Positions 56,616 to 64,000 of a stretch of DNA of 64,000 nt are shown here, piece after piece. The position numbers and the translations under genes are program-made. Within the stretch, counting starts at the first letter, position 1, and each line of letters starts with the position of its first letter. The notes beneath the pieces are model-generated. The model worked only from the letters and a program-made list of their open reading frames with translations, was not told the DNA's origin and did not search any database. Source of the stretch: Bog-532 sp963742875 (GTDB lineage: Bacteria > Actinomycetota > Actinomycetes > Streptosporangiales > Streptosporangiaceae); NCBI GenBank assembly GCA_963742875.1, contig CAVUNO010000005.1, positions 124,001 through 188,000 of the forward strand, read 5' to 3'.

Positions 56616-59153
56616 ATGGTGGTAAAACGTCCGGAGTCAGTGGCCGTTGGGGTTGAGGAAGAATTCCACACAGTCGATCTCATCACGCGGCGGCTGACCG
56701 CGAAGGCTGACAGTATTCTGGAGCAGCTGCCCGCTGAGAGGTTCGGATCGGAGCTGCAGCGGTGCGTGGTGGAGGCCAATAGCCGTCCGTGCGTGCGCTT
56801 GTGGGATTTGGCCGAGGACATCGCGGCGCTGCGGCGGGCCGTTGTCGCAGCGGCGGGGCCCCTTGGGGTAGGCATCGTGGCTGCTGGCACGGTGCCCATC
56901 GCCGACCCTGACGTGCTCAAGGTCACCTCGGATCCGCGTTACGAGCACATGCTGGACGAATACCGCATGCTCGTCCGCGAGCAGTTAATCTGCGGCGCGC
57001 AGGTTCACGTCGATGTGAGCGATCGCGATCTGGCGGTGGCTGTCGCGCACCGGATGGCGCCATGGCTGCCGCCGTTGCTGGCCCTGTCTGGGAGCTCACC
57101 CTTCTGGCTGGGGGTCGACACCGGCTACGCCAGCTACCGCACCCTGGTATGGCGGCGCTGGCCGACGACGGGTGCCCTGGGGAGTTTCTACTCGGCCGCC
57201 GACTACGACCGGACCGTGGCCGACCTTGTGCAGTGCGGGGTCATAGGCGATCCCGGCATGATCTACTTCGATGTACGGCCCTCGGCCCACCTGCCCACGG
57301 TAGAGCTGCGCATCTGCGACGCCTGCCCGCGTTTGGAGGACGTCGTCCTCCTGGCCGGGCTCTTCCGCGCGCTGGTCATGCGGGAGATCGACGCGATAAT
57401 CGCGGGCGATCCGCCGATGCCCGTGCGGCCCGAGCTTGTCCAGGCTGCGACCTGGCGGGCCGCTAGATCCGGCCTTGAGGGCAACCTTGTCCATCTGGCG
57501 ACGGCGAGATCGGCGCCTGCCCATCAGCTCGTTGAGCGGCTGCTTGGGGAGCTGCGCCCCTGGTTGGAGTCGACCGGTGACTGGGAACTCGTGGCGGAGC
57601 TGACGGAGTTGGCGCTGGCCCGCGGCAGCTCGGCGGCGCGGCAGCGGGCGGCGTTTGCCCGCGGCGGCCTTCACGAGGTCGTCGACACGCTGGTGGCGGA
57701 GACCCGCGCGAACACAGAGTGGCTACCAGGCGCGGGACCCGCGCGTACGGCGGTCAGCGCGATGCTGCGAGGCTATGCGACCGCATGCGATGAAGCGATC
57801 GTCTTCGATGGCAGCGCCCGTGGGCCGTACGGCGTCATCATGTCCGCGCTTGACCAGATCGGTGTCGAGGGTCTGTGCGAGCGGCAGCGATACCGTGACG
57901 AAGTCCAGCGGCGTATGGGGATGATCTTTCACATCGGCGGCGTGGACTCTGACAGGCTCTTTCCCATCGACCTCATTCCCCGGATCGTCGCCCCCGAGGA
58001 TTGGCGCCCGCTTCAGGCGGGGCTAACGCAGCGGGTCAGCGCTTTGGAAGCGTTCCTGCACGACGCCTACGGTGAGCGCGCCGTAATTCGCGATGGCGTG
58101 CTGCCGGCCTGGGCAATCGAAGAATCGCCCGGTCTGCGCGCTGCCGGGTGGCAGATCCCGTCGTCTGTGGTGCGGTGCTGCGTGGCGGGCATCGACCTGA
58201 TCCGCGACTGCGCGGGCCGGTGGGCGGTGCTGGAGGATAACCTGCGCGTTCCCTCTGGCATCGGGTATGCGATCGCCAACCGCTGGCTGGCAGCCCGGGT
58301 TCTGCCTGAGCTGATCCCCGCGTCGCTTGGGATCACCCCGGGGCCAAAGATGGCGGTGCGTGCGCTGCGTTCCGCGCTCACGGCGACCTCCCGCGCCCTG
58401 GCTCTTGTGACCGCGGGCACGGCAGATTCGGCCTTCTACGAGCACAAGTTGCTTGCCACCGAGATGGACATCCCGCTGGTCCACCCGGCGGAACTGCGTG
58501 TCACGGACGACGGAGTGTGGATCGAAGGCCCGGAGCCCGCCCACGTCGAGGTGCTGTACCGCCGGATCGACGAGGACGAGCTATTCGGCGCCACTGGCGC
58601 GGACGGGAAGCCACTCGGCCCCCGGCTGCTCGATGCGATCCGCAATCGGCTCCTCGTTGTCGCCAACGCGCCAGGTAATGGGGTCGCCGACGACAAGAGC
58701 CTGTACGCCTACGTGCCGGAACTGATCGAATACTATCTTGGCGAACAGCCATTGCTTGACACCGTGCCAACTTACCTGTGCCGCGACCCCCAGATGCGCT
58801 CGCAGGTACTAGATCGGCTGGGCGAACTGGTCACCAAGCCAGTAGGCAGTTACGGGGGCCACGGGGTCGTGATCGGTCCCGATGCCACTCCGGCGGAACT
58901 GCGCGAGGTACGCGCCCGAATCCTCGCCGACCCGGCCAACTGGATCGCCCAGGAGACCCTGTCGTTGTCGACGCACCCGACCCTTGTCGACGGGCGCCTG
59001 GAGCCGCGGGCGGTAGACCTGAGGACCTTCGTGTGCCCTGGCACCCCGCCCACGGTCATTCCGATCGCGCTGACACGGGTGGCGCCAGCCGGAAGCAGGA
59101 TCGTCAATTCCTCCCGCGGCGGCGGAGCAACGGATACATGGCTCATGTACTGA
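56616..59153 (+). CDS. Carboxylate-amine ligase fused to circularly permuted ATP-grasp enzyme
   Basis: An 845-residue bifunctional enzyme starting MVVKRPESVAVGVEEEFHTV. Residues 1-370 are a GCS2-type ligase: the metal motif VEEEFHTVDL, ICGAQVHVDVSDRDLAVAVA, IYFDVRPSAHLPTVELRICD. Residues about 400-845 are a circularly permuted ATP-grasp domain: LPAWAIEESPGLRAAGWQIP, LEDNLRVPSGIGYA (about 539-552), VTKPVGSYGGHGVVIG and the end SSRGGGATDTWLMY. Both halves activate carboxylates with ATP and join them to amines, so two peptide/amide bonds could be made in one chain. The next two genes in the same direction encode amidotransferases. Product unknown. The paralogue at 23702 has lost its second half. 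Confidence 0.85.
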   Translation: MVVKRPESVAVGVEEEFHTVDLITRRLTAKADSILEQLPAERFGSELQRCVVEANSRPCVRLWDLAEDIAALRRAVVAAAGPLGVGIVAAGTVPIADPDVLKVTSDPRYEHMLDEYRMLVREQLICGAQVHVDVSDRDLAVAVAHRMAPWLPPLLALSGSSPFWLGVDTGYASYRTLVWRRWPTTGALGSFYSAADYDRTVADLVQCGVIGDPGMIYFDVRPSAHLPTVELRICDACPRLEDVVLLAGLFRALVMREIDAIIAGDPPMPVRPELVQAATWRAARSGLEGNLVHLATARSAPAHQLVERLLGELRPWLESTGDWELVAELTELALARGSSAARQRAAFARGGLHEVVDTLVAETRANTEWLPGAGPARTAVSAMLRGYATACDEAIVFDGSARGPYGVIMSALDQIGVEGLCERQRYRDEVQRRMGMIFHIGGVDSDRLFPIDLIPRIVAPEDWRPLQAGLTQRVSALEAFLHDAYGERAVIRDGVLPAWAIEESPGLRAAGWQIPSSVVRCCVAGIDLIRDCAGRWAVLEDNLRVPSGIGYAIANRWLAARVLPELIPASLGITPGPKMAVRALRSALTATSRALALVTAGTADSAFYEHKLLATEMDIPLVHPAELRVTDDGVWIEGPEPAHVEVLYRRIDEDELFGATGADGKPLGPRLLDAIRNRLLVVANAPGNGVADDKSLYAYVPELIEYYLGEQPLLDTVPTYLCRDPQMRSQVLDRLGELVTKPVGSYGGHGVVIGPDATPAELREVRARILADPANWIAQETLSLSTHPTLVDGRLEPRAVDLRTFVCPGTPPTVIPIALTRVAPAGSRIVNSSRGGGATDTWLMY

Positions 59154-59232
59154 CGTCACGTGCCAGGTAGGTGGCAGATAAGCAGGAAAGGATTCGGATG
59201 TCCCAGGGTCCCCAAGTCCGCGGGAGCCGCAG

Positions 59233-61008
59233 ATGTGCGGCTTGAGCGGCGAGTTGCGCTTCGACGGCGCGTCGGCTGACGTCAGCGCGGTAGCGCGGAT
59301 GACCGCGACGATGGAGCCACGCGGCCCCGATGGTTTTGGTCTCTGGTCACAGGGAAGCCTGGCACTCGGCCACCGCCGCTTGAAGATCATCGATCTGTCT
59401 GTTCGGGCGTCCCAGCCCATGGTCGATGCCGAGCTCGGTCTGGCGGGCGTCTTCAACGGCTGTCTGTACAACTACAAGGACCTCCGCGAGGAGTTGCGCG
59501 CCGGCGGCTACCGCTTTTTCTCTGCCTCCGATACCGAGGTGCTGGTGAAGGCTTACCACCGGTGGGGGCAACGGTGCGTCGATCATTTCAAGGGGATGTT
59601 CGCCTTCGCGGTCGCGGAGCGCGATACCGGGAGGTTGATTCTTGGCCGGGACCGGCTGGGGATCAAGCCGCTCTACCTCACGCGCGATGGCTCCAGGCTG
59701 CGCTTCGCCTCTACGTTGCCCGCCCTGCTGGCCGGGGGTGAGGTCGACACGGATATCGACAAGACAGCCCTGCACCACTACATGACTTTCCACTCGGTGG
59801 TACCAGCGCCGCTCACCATCATCACCGGGGTCAGCAAGCTGCCGCCCGCCACCGTCCGGACCTTCGAGCCGGACGGGAGCACCTTCGACGACTACGCGTA
59901 CTGGGACCCGGACTTCACCCGTGGCCGATCGCTCACACCGGCAGAGTGGACGGAAGCTGTGCTCGCCGGTCTGCGCACCGCGGTGGACCGGCGAATGGTG
60001 GCCGACGTGCCAGTCGGCGTGCTGCTGTCTGGCGGGCTGGACTCCAGCTTCATCGTGGCGCTGCTCGCCAGGGCAGGGCAACGGGATCTGCAGACCTTCA
60101 GCATCGGCTTCGCGGACGCCGGCGGCGAGCCCGGTGACGAATTCGCCTACTCGGACCTCGTCGCCGAACGTTTCCGCACAGACCACCACAAGATCCAGAT
60201 CGACGACTCGCGGCTACTGCCGGCGCTCACCGGCGCCGTCGCAGCCATGAGCGAACCGATGGTGAGTCACGATGCGGTGGCGTTCTACCTCCTTGCCCAG
60301 GAGGTGTCGCGGCACGTCAAGGTGGTCCAGTCAGGCCAGGGAGCCGACGAGGTGTTCGCGGGATACGACTGGTATCCACCGCTCGCCGACGTACCGCGCG
60401 AGGAGGCGGCGGGCGCATACTCCCGCGTGTTCTTCGATCGTGCGCACGACAGGCTTGCCGAGGTCCTGAGCCCCGAGTACCTGAAACCCGATGATGTGAG
60501 CTTGACGTACGTCCGAAAACATTTTCGCGCCCCGGGCGCACAGACGGCGCTGGACGCGGCGCTGCGGCTCGATACGGGCGTCATGCTCGTGGACGACCCC
60601 GTCAAACGTGTCGACAACATGACGATGGCTTGGGGACTGGAGGCGCGCACCCCGTTCCTCGATCACGATCTTGTCGGGCTGGCGGCCTGCTGCCCACCGG
60701 AGCTAAAGCTTGCCTCGGGTGGCAAGGGGGTGCTGAAGAACGCCGCTCGCGGAATCGTTCCCGACGAGGTCATCGACCGACCCAAGGGTTACTTCCCGGT
60801 GCCGGCGATCCGCCATTTGCGTGGGCCATATCTTGAGATGGTCCGTGAGACACTGACCTCTCCAGCGGCGAAGTCCCGCGGCTTGTTTCAAGCGTCGTAC
60901 GTTGAACGGTTGCTTGCAGCGCCAAGCGATCACCGCACCACTCTCGGCGCTAGCGCGCTGTGGCAGATCGCGCTGCTCGAACTATGGCTGCAGGCCCACA
61001 GGATATAG
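59233..61008 (+). CDS. AsnB-like amidotransferase (N-acetylglutaminylglutamine-amidotransferase type)
   Basis: A 591-residue glutamine-hydrolysing asparagine-synthetase-like enzyme. ATG 59233 puts the catalytic Cys at residue 2 (MCGLSGELRFDG). The glutaminase domain continues with MEPRGPDGFGLW and GVFNGCLYNYKDLREELR. The synthetase domain has the PP-loop LLSGGLDSSFIVAL (266-272), QSGQGADEVFAGYDWYPP and DNMTMAWGLEARTPFLDHD. Sequence and length best match the group annotated as N-acetylglutaminylglutamine amidotransferase, which converts a C-terminal carboxylate to an amide. The usual partner (a GNAT/ATP-grasp fusion) is replaced here by the ligase/ATP-grasp fusion just upstream. Confidence 0.83.
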   Translation: MCGLSGELRFDGASADVSAVARMTATMEPRGPDGFGLWSQGSLALGHRRLKIIDLSVRASQPMVDAELGLAGVFNGCLYNYKDLREELRAGGYRFFSASDTEVLVKAYHRWGQRCVDHFKGMFAFAVAERDTGRLILGRDRLGIKPLYLTRDGSRLRFASTLPALLAGGEVDTDIDKTALHHYMTFHSVVPAPLTIITGVSKLPPATVRTFEPDGSTFDDYAYWDPDFTRGRSLTPAEWTEAVLAGLRTAVDRRMVADVPVGVLLSGGLDSSFIVALLARAGQRDLQTFSIGFADAGGEPGDEFAYSDLVAERFRTDHHKIQIDDSRLLPALTGAVAAMSEPMVSHDAVAFYLLAQEVSRHVKVVQSGQGADEVFAGYDWYPPLADVPREEAAGAYSRVFFDRAHDRLAEVLSPEYLKPDDVSLTYVRKHFRAPGAQTALDAALRLDTGVMLVDDPVKRVDNMTMAWGLEARTPFLDHDLVGLAACCPPELKLASGGKGVLKNAARGIVPDEVIDRPKGYFPVPAIRHLRGPYLEMVRETLTSPAAKSRGLFQASYVERLLAAPSDHRTTLGASALWQIALLELWLQAHRI

Positions 61009-61172
61009 CGGTGTGGTATGGGACACGCGCCTCCCCGTAGGCAGCCCGGACGCCGATGGTCACCACGGACCCCTACGGCCCGGACCCCGGCGGGCACGGT
61101 GGTGTAAAAAGAGCCGAGCAGAAAACGATCAGATGGCCAGGCTGAAGGACTTGTTGAAGGGAATTGTCGCGG

Positions 61173-61967
61173 ATGTGCCGTCATTTCGCTTGGATTGGGC
61201 ATGCGCGCACACTGCATGACCTGTTCTTCGCGCCGCGCTATGGGTTGCTACAGCAGGCGAGGGTGCCGCGGTGGCAGCGGGCGGGGCTCGTCAACAAGGA
61301 TGGCTTTGGCGTCGGCTGGTTCCCCCTTGGCCGCGGCACCACGGAACGCTATCGAACGGCCATCCCGATCTGGGACGACGGCATATTCCCCAGCCTGGCT
61401 CGCGAGGTGGTCGCGAGCTGTGTCCTCGGCGCGGTCCGAGCCGCGAGCCCCGGGATGCCCATAGAGGAGAACGCGAACGCACCATTCTCGAACGGCCGCT
61501 ATCTGCTCAGCCTCAACGGGCATCTAAACGTCGATAGTGCCCGTTCGCTGCTCGACGGCGATCGTGAGCCTGAATCCGCGTGCGACGCTGCGCTGCTGGC
61601 TACGCTGCTGTGGCAGCGCCTGTACGTGCGACCGGAGTTGACGGACGCGGTCATCGGCCTGCTGCGCGACATTGTTGAGCTAGATCCCGGCGCCTGCCTC
61701 AACATGCTGGCGACCGACGGCGCCCAAATTGTCGCGACCGCATGGGGAGAGACCCTCTGCTACCAGAAGAAGGCCGGTGGCATCCTTGTCGCCAGCGAAC
61801 CGCACGACGAGGACGACGGCTGGATGCGTGTCAGCGACAGGACTTTGGTAATCGCAGACGCGGCGGGCGTCGAGACGCACTCCCTGTCGTCGGCGCGCCC
61901 GTTGCCCGCCGGAGTCACCACGGTCGCCGCGCCCCGCTCGCCGGATAATGGCGGGTTGCCGAGATAG
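61173..61967 (+). CDS. EgtC-like class II glutamine amidotransferase
   Basis: A 264-residue Ntn amidotransferase. ATG 61173 gives MCRHFAWIG with the catalytic Cys at position 2. An upstream GTG/ATG at 61164 is in frame but would bury the Cys. Motifs: VNKDGFGVGWFPLG, VLGAVRAASPG and YLLSLNGHLNVDSARSL. In EgtC this fold removes a gamma-glutamyl group. Here it could trim the glutamyl residue added by the ligase at 56616 or supply ammonia. It shares only family-level similarity with the protein at 24904. A 164-bp gap separates it from the AsnB-like gene, all on the plus strand. Confidence 0.82.
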   Translation: MCRHFAWIGHARTLHDLFFAPRYGLLQQARVPRWQRAGLVNKDGFGVGWFPLGRGTTERYRTAIPIWDDGIFPSLAREVVASCVLGAVRAASPGMPIEENANAPFSNGRYLLSLNGHLNVDSARSLLDGDREPESACDAALLATLLWQRLYVRPELTDAVIGLLRDIVELDPGACLNMLATDGAQIVATAWGETLCYQKKAGGILVASEPHDEDDGWMRVSDRTLVIADAAGVETHSLSSARPLPAGVTTVAAPRSPDNGGLPR

Positions 61968-62390
61968 GGCGCTGTTTGCATATTTAGCGGTGGACCGAGG
62001 CGGTATAGCGTGGGAGGCGTGCGGCTCGTCGTCACCGGTTTCGCTTGGACCGTTCGAGGCCGTGCTTAAGTTTGGTGCCGGAGCCCCGTGCCGGGTAACC
62101 CCTGTGTGGGGCCTGCCGGTGGGCTTTCGTTCATGGGGCCGCGCTGGAGTGAGCCCCGGCTGATCGCGCTGGCCTATGCCTTGGAGCAGGCCGCCGCCGC
62201 GCCGTCCGCCACAAAATCCGGCACAGCAGTCGCCACGGGGGCGGCCCCCGCATGTCACCACGGGCTCCCCGCCCCGGCTGGCCGAAACCCTCTCCCCTGA
62301 CTCCCTCGCGGGGGCCCTTCCGCACCGGGCCCCAACCCGCTCCCAGGGCCGTGGCCAGGCGGTACCCGGGAGTCGAGATAGCCTGTAGCC
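61968..62390. other. Upstream region of mshC
   Basis: No gene is recognised. The first 60 bp are AT-rich (TTTGCATATTTAGC) and may be the mshC or an antisense promoter. The rest is very GC-rich. Confidence 0.4.
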
Positions 62391-63692
62391 ATGGAATCCT
62401 GGCACCGTCCGAGCATCCCCCAGCTGCCCGGACATGGTCCCGAGCCGAGGCTCCGGGACACGGCGACCGGTGCGATACGTCCCGCGGCCACCGGCCCGGA
62501 CCAGGATTCCGCCACCATCTACGCGTGCGGGATCACCCCCTACGACGCGACTCACATCGGGCACGCGGCCACCTTCACCGCGTGGGACCTGCTGATCCGG
62601 GCCTGGCTCGACGCCGGGCGCGCGGTGACCTATATCCAGAACGTCACCGACGTGGACGACCCCCTGCTGGAGCGCGCCGAACGTGACGGTGAGGACTGGC
62701 GCGACCTGGCCGACCGGGAGATTCAGCGTTTCCGCGGTGACATGGTGGCCCTCGGGCTGATCCCTCCGGCCGATCTGATCGGGGCCGTGGAGGCGATCCC
62801 GCTCATTGACCGGTTCGCGGGGCGGCTCGCCGACCGCGGCTCGCTTTACGACCTGGACGGCGACATCTACTTCGCCCGGGAGGCCGATCCGGAGTTCGGT
62901 GCGCTGTCCGGGCCGGGTACGGTGCCAGACCTCGGACTGCCGCAGATGGTGGAACTCCTCGCCGAGCGCGGTGGCGATCCGGACCGGCCCGGCAAGAAGG
63001 ACCCCCTGGACGTCATCGTCTGGCGGGCGGAACGGCCCGGCGAGCCGGCCTGGGATTCGCGGTTCGGCCGTGGCCGGCCGGGCTGGCACGTGGAATGCGC
63101 GGCCATCGCCACCGACTACCTGGGCCCCGCCTTCGACGTCCAGGCCGGCGGCTTCGACCTGGTATTTCCCCATCACGAGATGAGCGCCTCGCACAGCCGG
63201 GTGGCGTTCGCCGGGTACCCCGGGCACGTGTTCGCGCGGGTCTACGCGCATGCCGGGATGGTCGGCCTCGACGGGGAGAAAATGTCCAAGTCCCTGGGCA
63301 ACCTGGTCTTTGTCTCCCGGCTCATCGAGGACGGCGAAGACTCGATGGCGGTCCGGCTCGCGCTGCTCGCCCACCACTACCGCGAGAACTGGGAATGGAC
63401 GGCCGGCGGCCTGTCGGAGGCCCGCGACCGGCTTGCCCGCTGGCGCTCCGCCGCTGCGGCGGCGCTGGACGGCCTGGCCCCGCACGGCACCGCCCGGGCC
63501 ACGCTGGCCGGGATACGCGAACGGCTGGCCGACGACCTGGACGCGCCGGGCGCGCTGGCGGCAGTGGACCGGTGGGCGGCCGGAATCTTGGCTGAACGGA
63601 CATGGAATGACCCTCCGGCCCCGGCTGCGGACCGCGCGGCGGGGCGCCTCGTGCGGGACGCCGTCGATGCCCTGCTGGGCGTGTCCCTGTAA
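62391..63692 (+). CDS. mshC: Cysteine--GlcN-inositol ligase of mycothiol synthesis
   Basis: A 433-residue ligase related to cysteinyl-tRNA synthetase that joins cysteine to glucosaminyl-inositol using ATP, the third step of mycothiol synthesis. The zinc/cysteine-binding and HIGH-like motif is IYACGITPYDATHIGHAATF. The zinc ligands continue in GWHVECAAIATDYLG and VFPHHEMSASHSR. The KMSKS motif is GEKMSKSLGNLVF. The anticodon-binding end of CysRS is shortened as expected for MshC. ATG 62391 reads MESWHRPSIPQLPGHGPEPR, the typical start with SWxxP. Mycothiol is confined to Actinomycetota, which supports the placement of the genome. Confidence 0.95.
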   Translation: MESWHRPSIPQLPGHGPEPRLRDTATGAIRPAATGPDQDSATIYACGITPYDATHIGHAATFTAWDLLIRAWLDAGRAVTYIQNVTDVDDPLLERAERDGEDWRDLADREIQRFRGDMVALGLIPPADLIGAVEAIPLIDRFAGRLADRGSLYDLDGDIYFAREADPEFGALSGPGTVPDLGLPQMVELLAERGGDPDRPGKKDPLDVIVWRAERPGEPAWDSRFGRGRPGWHVECAAIATDYLGPAFDVQAGGFDLVFPHHEMSASHSRVAFAGYPGHVFARVYAHAGMVGLDGEKMSKSLGNLVFVSRLIEDGEDSMAVRLALLAHHYRENWEWTAGGLSEARDRLARWRSAAAAALDGLAPHGTARATLAGIRERLADDLDAPGALAAVDRWAAGILAERTWNDPPAPAADRAAGRLVRDAVDALLGVSL

Positions 63693-63732
63693 GCACGTCG
63701 GCAAGTACGCGGACGCACGCGGCCCCGATCCG

Positions 63733-63751
63733 TGATATCTCTGGTGATATC
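63733..63751. promoter_or_regulatory. Paired TGATATC sites
   Basis: TGATATC at 63733-63739 and again at 63745-63751, flanked by TCCG and GGA. Each contains the palindrome GATATC. The pair lies 34 bp before the ATG at 63785 and could be an operator. Confidence 0.4.
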
Positions 63752-63784
63752 GGATGTGGGGGGCTACCGCACCGGGAGCTGATC

Positions 63785-64000
63785 ATGACCGAAGAACCGA
63801 AGTCACCCACGCGCGAGCCATCCACGCGCGGGCCAGACGACGCCGTTGCCCTGCTCGTGCGGGCCGTCAACCAGCTTCCGGCCGGCGACCGGGACCAGGT
63901 GTTCGCCTGGCTGCTGCGCGTCGGGGGCCGGCATTACAGCCCGCCCGTCGAGCCGGGCGTGTGGGGGCCAGGGCGGACGAGCGCAGGCATCGTGCGCATC
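63785..64000 (+). CDS. Start of a hypothetical protein, cut by the window end
   Basis: ATG 63785 reads MTEEPKSPTREPSTRGPDDA, then VALLVRAVNQLPAGDRDQVF, AWLLRVGGR and continues to the edge. An amphipathic helix (residues 18-45) with a preceding disordered Pro/Thr-rich stretch is all that can be described. CGGGAGCTGATC upstream contains a GGGAG ribosome site. The pattern (LPxxDRDxVFAWLL) is seen in small actinomycete DNA-associated or antitoxin-like proteins, but this is only a guess. Confidence 0.5.
   Translation, partial: MTEEPKSPTREPSTRGPDDAVALLVRAVNQLPAGDRDQVFAWLLRVGGRHYSPPVEPGVWGPGRTSAGIVRI

Noticed and set aside
61680..63704. 674-residue open frame antisense to mshC and the amidotransferase gene
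   Set aside because: Overlaps two well-conserved genes on the other strand and has the Arg/Pro/Gly composition of antisense reading in GC-rich DNA.

Overview
The window is very GC-rich and looks like a chromosomal segment of a filamentous-type actinomycete (Actinomycetota). The support is indirect but consistent: a mycothiol ligase (mshC, 62391-63692), an XRE/DUF5753 regulator paired with a DUF397 gene (53550-54648), a MalT/LAL-type LuxR regulator, a short Z-prenyl synthase, GTG/TTG starts and GTGA/ATGA overlaps. No rRNA or CRISPR array is present. One tRNA gene (His, GTG) lies beside orn.

Layout. 1-7 kb: partial membrane protein, frameshifted PLP decarboxylase, NDH-2, two quinone-oxidoreductase-like MDR genes. 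7-12.1 kb: broken TauE/SafE exporter, remnant of an integrative element (excisionase-like gene, arm-type repeats, CRP-like site) and a complete 3.15-kb insertion element with 15-bp inverted ends and a 5-bp target duplication abutting the tRNA-His 3' end. 12.3-21.7 kb: orn, an amidase-like gene, a SPOUT methyltransferase with an internal insertion, DUF1269/DUF7144 membrane proteins, an 878-aa LuxR regulator and a cis-prenyl transferase. 22-26.3 kb: remnants, a GCS2-type ligase whose ATP-grasp half has decayed, an amidotransferase and a transposase fragment. 26.9-42.5 kb: frameshifted ClpC, SulP transporter, frameshifted GH13, DUF1269, MFS and a dense graveyard of deletion-fused fragments (MGH-like glucosidase, P-type ATPase, TMEM175, arginine deiminase, GH15/PPK2, YihY). 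42.6-52.6 kb: large flippase-like protein, MBL hydrolase, ABC exporter, SRPBCC protein, and pieces of a second SPOUT methyltransferase. 52.6-64 kb: mostly intact genes, including CPBP and M50 membrane proteases, a three-gene ligase/amidotransferase cluster and mshC.

Two themes stand out. First, 56616-61967 encodes a carboxylate-amine ligase fused to a circularly permuted ATP-grasp enzyme, an AsnB-like amidotransferase and an EgtC-like class II amidotransferase. I infer an unassigned peptide or amide pathway based on glutamate or glutamine. A decayed paralogous version lies at 23600-25746. Second, seven copies of a 17-18-bp palindrome (TCACCC-N5/6-GGGGTGA or close variants) lie 70-180 bp upstream of genes or gene remnants between 16 and 41 kb, including the LuxR gene. 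This suggests a local stress regulon that is now largely eroding. Many intact-looking genes carry single-base frameshifts, so either heavy pseudogenisation or residual sequence error has to be considered.
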